64,000 nt of DNA, from positions 10,569,501 through 10,633,500 of the forward strand of contig NC_061135.1 in NCBI RefSeq assembly GCF_905220365.1, given 5' to 3'. The position numbers and the translations under genes were made by a program. This document shows, piece after piece, positions 58,331 to 64,000 of this stretch (position 1 is the stretch's first letter; each line of letters opens with the position of its first letter). The DNA is from Vanessa cardui. Taxonomy: Eukaryota > Arthropoda > Insecta > Lepidoptera > Nymphalidae. The notes under the pieces were generated by a model that made no database searches, was not told the origin of the DNA, and saw only the letters and a program-made list of their open reading frames with translations.

Positions 58331-61300
58331 TGACGATGATTTGCTTTTCAAGCAAATACTAAAAAAAACAATTCATGGCAACAATTTTTTTTTCTAAAAA
58401 ATTTAATAAAATTTTTAAATAATCGAAATAACCATTTTTGATATTTTGTTTAAAATAGAACATGTTAATCGCAACCTCAATATTGCAATAAATAACTATA
58501 ATAATAAGAATTCCCACCAGCGTCCTTTCTGGACATTTTAGTTCAGCTGCTTTGATATAAATTCCTAGTTTTTATACATTTTTGGAAAACTACGAAAACG
58601 GTTATGTTTGTAAAATAAACCGCAGAACAAGTTTCATAGCTTTTTTTAGGTTTTTAGGCCTTTTTATAGTAAAAAAAAATATATTGAAATATCGTTTTCC
58701 GCATGACATTTTTAAATTTGGAATGATAATAATTTTTTAAACATTGACAAATATCCAGTGTTTGTTCGTTTTCAAATCAAAAGAAAAAAAATAGTTTTTT
58801 ATTGATATTTTTTTCTAAATAAATTTTTGAAGTTGCATTTTTGACAAATTTTGAAAACATATGATAACTGATAACTCAAAAATAGTTCACTTTTGGATAT
58901 GGGGGTTAAAATTATTGCAAATAGTCACCCCTATCACATCCTAGCGGATGTACGTCGAATTACCAATAATCCTGTATATTCAGCTGTCTAATTTGAAGTT
59001 ACAAATTGCTAAGCTACCATAAAAATATATAAATAAATAGGTAAATATTGAAAACGCAAGATGGGCAGTTTGTATATAATTTATTGTTTATTCATTACAG
59101 TAATTTTGTACAATGTTGTCTGCGCTCAAAAAAATAAAATGCAACATGTATATTTTGCCTCAATTTAAATGTTACAGGATTATTATTTTAAAAAATAAAT
59201 AAATACAAACTGATAATACTGACATGCACTGTTTAATATTTAATTCAACATTTTCATATATACCTTTGGGACGACAATAAATGAGTAATTATGGCGATAC
59301 AGAAACTAGTTTAAAAACGTTAATGATTTCATTGTTGCATTTAATTCTTTTGAACGACAAACGATAATATATAGTTATCGTATATATAAGGTAAAGTTAA
59401 ATTTATCAAGATTTTGCGATGTTTTCACACAAACGAAAACTTACACAAGAGATTTACTTTAAGTTACAATTCTAAATAGTATCAATAACTGCCTAATTTT
59501 TAAATGCACACCAACCTGGCAGTGACGATTTATTATTAGGTCAAACCTTAATTGAAATGCAATAAAATTTAATCATTTGAAATATTCTTGTAAACTTTGG
59601 AATATGTTGTGATTAGTGTACGAGTTAAAAACTGAATTTTATTTTATTTGTAAAAAGTACTATTAAGACCAGACACTTTTAAATACTTGCAGTACAAAAT
59701 AATCATAAAACAAGATTAGCTAAATAAATGATTTAATGTAAATGATAAAATATTATATTGTGCTATTTTGTTGTTCATTAACAAGTAGGTCCTGTCATAA
59801 TTGTTCTAATGCTAGTTTGCGATCTTTAAAAAAAATATACAAATTACGGACTATGTCAAATAATCTGTCAATTTTGTTTTAAACTTCGCATCCTAGCATG
59901 TGCCACTTTCAAGGCAAGAGCAATTAATACTTTACATAAACATGCATGATATTAAAATGCCCCATAAAAAGTCAAAGTAGAAATTTTTCGTTATTTTGTT
60001 TTTTGTGTATATTTTTTTAAAGATTTTTTTATTTTTTTTTGTATTTTTTTTAAATATATATTTTTGCTTTTTGTTTTTTTATACATTTTTTTAAAATTAA
60101 TATCTTTTGAGACACTATTATATATAAACAGTTTTCTTAGAGAATATTCATTTTTTTATATTATTTATTGTACTTTTAATATTCAGCGCGGCAAAGTGCC
60201 TCTTACATAAAATCAATATAAAACTTATTTTAACAATGCTTATATAATTGCCAGGCGAATATGTCTAATGCATGGGGTAAGAAGCGTTTAGAGGGCTGCA
60301 GAGAAAAAATTTAAAAGCTTTAAATAAATATAAGTAACTTTTCAGATTCACAGTTAATTATTTGAAAAAGCAAATGTATAATTATCTATTTTAAATTTAA
60401 TATTTTATGTATTAGTAACTCATGGTTTAAAAAAAAGATAAAATACTTATATAAAACAATATTTCATCTAGTCTGTATAGCTGTCCGACTGTTTCAACGC
60501 GGTTGGTGTACATCTTAACAACACTTCATAAAGAACTCCTATATGCTAAGATATAACAATTGTACAATCTTTTCGTTTATTTTAAAGATATGCCTCACTT
60601 ATAATTAACCTCAATATAGGAATTCTGAGGTGGAAGCCTATATAAGTGACTATATTAATGTCAAAAATGTAGCTTAGTTGGCTTAGCTTTATGTATACTG
60701 TAAGGCAACACAACAAATTAGCACCATAACTTTCGTTACATTACTTCTAGCTAACTTTTTAACATTAAAAAACATGCATTTTGCGGAAATTACCAACAGT
60801 AGCACCCTTTTTTGATAAAATTACTTGTTTTTACTGCAACAAGATGGCTGCATTATAAAGTATGTGACAATATCTGAATAATATTTTGATGGTAGTGGAA
60901 TGTTTTCTCAAAGTCTTGAAATTTGAACATATCCAATAAAGCAAATTTTTAATATCAACATTGTGATACTTTAAGTATGAGACAGCCCTACTCAACGCGA
61001 TGTTATACAAAATTCAACACACCAATGCACCGCCAAGCTTAAAACTAAACACCGATTATACATATAAGTTGAAAGTTTTTTTTTTTCTCTATTTACTCTT
61101 TACTCGCCGTATGTATACTATTTACATAAACTCAATCGTAAAACATTTGAATATTTTTTGTTTCTCTCCATCCTCACTATACACATAATAAATAACTTAT
61201 AAATAAACAATATAAATATTAAAAACGAATAGGACGCATGGACGCAGCACCGTTTTATTATATATACATGTATATAAAATGTCATTGGGAAATGCATTTG

Positions 61301-62552
61301 CAGTTATTGTCTCAAAACAACGAGCATGTTGTGTTTATTAGCCGTTAGCAAATCGATCAGTCGCGTTGATCAATATCAACAGGAGACAATGTTTTTATAA
61401 TGATAACATTTTCAACCAGTTATTTGTGAACTCTATAATTTTGTAACTAACATTTCTTTATAAGTATTTAAGGTTACTTTAGATTTAAGCTCTAACTTAT
61501 GAGTAAATTGTGATGGCCTTTTCAAATAAATATGGCCGTTCCTATCCCTATTTCACTGGACCACATGACACTATGGGGTTCAAACATATTTTCATAGTGG
61601 CATCTGTTTATGTATAAATAAATATAAAATATGGTACTATTTAACAATATCGACTTAACATTATTAGTGGCTAACATAGTGGAGATAACAGCAAGGTTAG
61701 GAACTAAATTTAGCTGTTGTTTTAATAACTAAGGACTTTTAATCGACTAGGTATCATTAACATGTGATCACTGCGGCTAAACTTTCAGTCTAAATATGTA
61801 CTTTATTAAAACATTCAAGTGATTACAGTATATATTTATTTAGAGTGTAATTTAGCTGCACTGATGTTACTATCTATGTTTCTGTTCCCGAGTACTAGCT
61901 TTTAGATGGGAGAGACTTGTACAATTATCTCGAATTTCTTCGAACACATGTCTAAGTACTATGCTATATCTATGTAATATTTACATGGGAATCAGTCGCA
62001 TATCACAGCCCGTGAGGTTAATTATTTATTGTTATGTTTTTACTGGCTCTATTTGGGACTGTATCCTATATTATTTATCATATAGCACTTACTAGAGTCA
62101 TGCTTCAATATATATTTCACTATTTTTGTTTAAAAATATATCATATAAACACAGAAGATTTTGGTTCCTATCGCGTCTTTGTATAATCTTAGGCTCTCAT
62201 TAAACGGCCTTTAGCTATATTTACATCCAAAGTCGCTCAAATCGCATCGGTCCTTATAGCATAATAAATACAGCCTCTATATCGATCACTGTTCCCTAAT
62301 AATGGCACGAGAATTTTTACATCACTTTGGTGTGGAGGAAACTTATAGTAGTATAGGAAATTATGTTCCAGTTGCACAGCACTAGGTCACTTCCCAGAGG
62401 GCCGTGGGCCAGCCGCGCCCCGACACACTACACGCACGCCACGGCGCGCCACTGCACGCACGGACGCTGCTCGCACGGCTCTGCACGCTGCTGCACGCAC
62501 GGCTCTGCACGCTCTGCACGCTGCTGCACGCTCGGCGCGGGCGCGCTCGGTA
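58331..62552. other. non-coding; may include a long 3' UTR of the minus-strand gene
   Basis: No repeat family is recognised from about 59,090 to 62,400. At about 59,080-59,096 the plus text TTTATTGTTTATTC gives two AATAAA-type signals on the minus strand. A 3' UTR of about 3.4 kb for the GLD2-like gene would fit, but nearer minus-strand signals also occur. No protein-coding frame is recognised. Confidence 0.35.
62425..62545. repeat. degenerate GC-rich tandem repeat (CTGCACG units)
   Basis: The plus strand repeats CTGCACG, GCTCTGCACG and CTGCTGCACG about ten times between 62,450 and 62,535. It lies just after the stop codon of the minus-strand gene, so in its 3' UTR. The plus-strand frame of 103 codons here is an artefact of the repeat. 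Confidence 0.8.
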
Positions 62553-64000
62553 TCATCGCTGCGGCCACGCGTCCTGCAGGCGCAGGCCGGTGCTCAGCCG
62601 CGCGTAGCTCTCGCGGAAAGTGGTTACTATTTTCTCGAAAGTCTCCGGGTCGTATACTGACCGAGCAGTGTTAGTTAAATCGAATGGTTCTGAAACAATA
62701 TATTTGTAATCATTATGATGAAAAAATATGTAAGATGTGCTTGCGGCAGACGTTTTATATTAATAGATAATTGTAATAGTAGATCAATTAAGTTGTAAAT
62801 TACCTAAACAGTTAAAACACAAATGAAAATAAAAATTCAAGTCTGCTCATTAAGCACACTTGAGTCATCATAATAAAGAATTAAAATGGATGTTATGTAA
62901 ATTTGTATAAAATAATGTTTCAATTCGGAATGTAAATTCTAATAAACCAGAATATAAAACCAGCAAAAACTCTATAGTAAATTAGATAAAGATGGCATTA
63001 TTATTCGGGCGATACACAACTTGGATCACTGACATTTTATATACCCTTCAAATAGTTTTAATGTAACACTACCGTCAGGCGTGTATCAACCTGTCATGAT
63101 ATTGCTGGTAGTAGTGTTCAGTGTTAGGGCGCGTACCTTCCACGCAGAGCAGCTTCCAGTGCGAGGGGTCGGCGTGCGGCGCCAGCGCGGCGCGCGCGCG
63201 GCACTCCCACACGGGCACGCGCCGCGCCGCTCGTACCGATACCGCCATTTGCTCGTACCTGCACCGATTGCAATATCCAATGTAAGTAATCTCAGTCGAT
63301 ACTCGATACTCGTAGTTTCAGTTGATATAGCACATCAATGTGGATACTAACGGGAACTCCGCGTAGTACTTGAGCATTCTATGTAAGTAATCTCGGTTAA
63401 TGTAAGTACTCGTAGTTTTTGAGTTGGTATAGGACAGAAATGTGGATACTAACGGGAACTCCGCGTAGTACTTGAGCATTTGCAGGAAGAGCTCGGCGAG
63501 CGTGCAGCGATTGTGCGGCCGCGGACGAGCTGCCTCACCCGCGCGCGGCAGCACCGCCGGGCTCGTGCCACCTGTAAAGTAAAAGTAAAGTAACAGCCTG
63601 TAAATTTCCCACTGCTGGGATAAGGCCTCCTCTGCCATTAAGGAGAGGGTTTGGAACATATTCCACCACGCTGTTCCAATGCGGGTTGGTGGAATGCACA
63701 TGTGGCAGAATTTCGATGAAATTAGACACATGCAGGTTTCCTCACAATGTTTTCCTTCACCGCCGAGCACGAGATGAATTATAAACACAAATTAAGCATA
63801 TATATATAGTGGTGCTTGCCTGGGTTTGAACCCGCAATCATCGGTTAAGATGCACGCGTTCTAACCACTGGGCCATCTCAGCTCGCCACCTGACCGCAAG
63901 CAAATTGTAGAGGACGTCGTCACGTCGAGTCGATAAGCGGTCGTACCGACTGGGGGTGTACTCACACTGCAGGAAGTGCAGCACCATGAGTGTGAGCGCG
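62553..64000 (-). CDS. Gld2: GLD2-like non-canonical poly(A) polymerase, C-terminal part
   Basis: Four exons: 64000-63966 (continues past the window), 63571-63454, 63258-63137 and 62689-62553, with GT-AG borders and matching phases; 136 aa are seen. The order ALTLMVLHFLQ, TLAELFLQMLKYYAEFPYEQ, MAVSVR, HWKLLCVEEPFDLTNTARSV and TFEKIVTTFRESYARL is that of the central helices and PAP-associated domain of GLD2/TENT2, which adds A tails to cytoplasmic mRNAs and small RNAs. The EEPFDxTNTAR block separates GLD2 from TUT4/7 and TUT1 types. The nucleotidyltransferase core with its catalytic Asp residues lies beyond the edge. The protein ends GLRLQDAWPQR. Part of exon 63,454-63,571 is duplicated downstream, and a SINE lies in the preceding intron. 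Confidence 0.85.
63280..63478. repeat. ~100-bp tandem duplication covering an exon end and donor site
   Basis: ATGTGGATACTAACGGGAAC, followed by TCCGCGTAGTACTTGAGCAT, occurs at about 63,338-63,377 and again at 63,440-63,477. The ATGTAAGTAATCTC and ACTCGTAGTTTT blocks are also present in both units. The right copy is the real exon end and donor of the GLD2-like gene; the left one is a duplicate in the next intron, also with the GT donor, and would encode MLKYYAEFP again on the minus strand. Confidence 0.9.
63592..63890 (-). mobile_element. Metulj-type tRNA-derived SINE
   Basis: On the minus strand it runs from GAGATGGCCCAGTGGTTAG through GCGGGTTCAAACCCAGGCAA (B-box), ATATATATATG, CATCTCGTGCTCGGCGG, GGAAACCTGCATGTGTC and GGAATATGTTCCAAACCC to CAGTGGGAAATTTACAGG. 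It is full length, in sense orientation in an intron of the GLD2-like gene. Confidence 0.93.

Noticed and set aside
58176..58397. Plus-strand frame starting MSNFIDILPHV
   Set aside because: A well-known spurious peptide from translating the Metulj SINE; the same applies to 63,535-63,729 on the minus strand.
62363..62674. Plus-strand frame of 103 codons full of His, Arg, Cys and Ala
   Set aside because: Translation of the CTGCACG tandem repeat and the antisense of the last GLD2-like exon.
1..64000. CRISPR arrays, bacterial operons, rRNA genes, intact tRNA genes
   Set aside because: None seen. All tRNA-like heads found belong to SINEs, and the gene structure is that of an animal nucleus.

Overview
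This is an AT-rich eukaryotic nuclear window, most likely from a butterfly or moth. The evidence is animal spliced genes whose short GC-rich exons sit in AT-rich introns, several copies of a tRNA-derived SINE that matches the Metulj family I know from nymphalid butterflies, and many other lepidopteran-style repeats. I cannot name the species.

Layout. Positions 1-30,100 hold no host gene I can recognise. They are AT-rich non-coding DNA (intergenic or one very large intron) with transposable elements: tRNA-derived SINEs near 0.5, 5.0, 10.4 and 14.8 kb, an RTE-type fragment at 6.6 kb, a 3.5 kb LINE at 15.0-18.7 kb, a TIR element at 19.4 kb, a fold-back element at 23.1 kb, a broken endonuclease-like retroelement tail at 24.6-25.6 kb, and an hAT-like MITE nested in an older repeat at 27 kb. 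Positions 30,143-64,000 are gene-bearing: SNAPC3 (minus, six exons, 480 aa), a divergent IER3IP1/Yos1-type mini-gene (plus, three exons, 81 aa), the zinc-finger RNA-binding protein ZFR/Zn72D (plus, 19 coding exons, about 896 aa), and the 3' end of a GLD2-like non-canonical poly(A) polymerase (minus, four exons seen, running off the right edge). I assembled the exon models by hand; nearly all junctions have GT-AG sites and phases that agree.

How the genes relate. SNAPC3 works in snRNA gene transcription, ZFR in RNA processing and GLD2 in RNA tailing, but they are ordinary housekeeping neighbours and I see no operon-like logic. SNAPC3 and IER3IP1 share a 639-bp divergent promoter interval.

I found no wholly new biological system. 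The best candidates for a second look are: an exact A-AAA-AAC slippery heptamer at the ORF1 stop of the LINE, which would join an SGNH-like ORF1 to the endonuclease-RT frame by a -1 shift; the last SNAPC3 exon lying between a MITE at its stop codon and a SINE at its splice acceptor; an 860-bp TIR element with 8-bp target duplications and telomere-like CCTAA repeats; and a tandem duplication of part of a GLD2 exon together with its splice donor.
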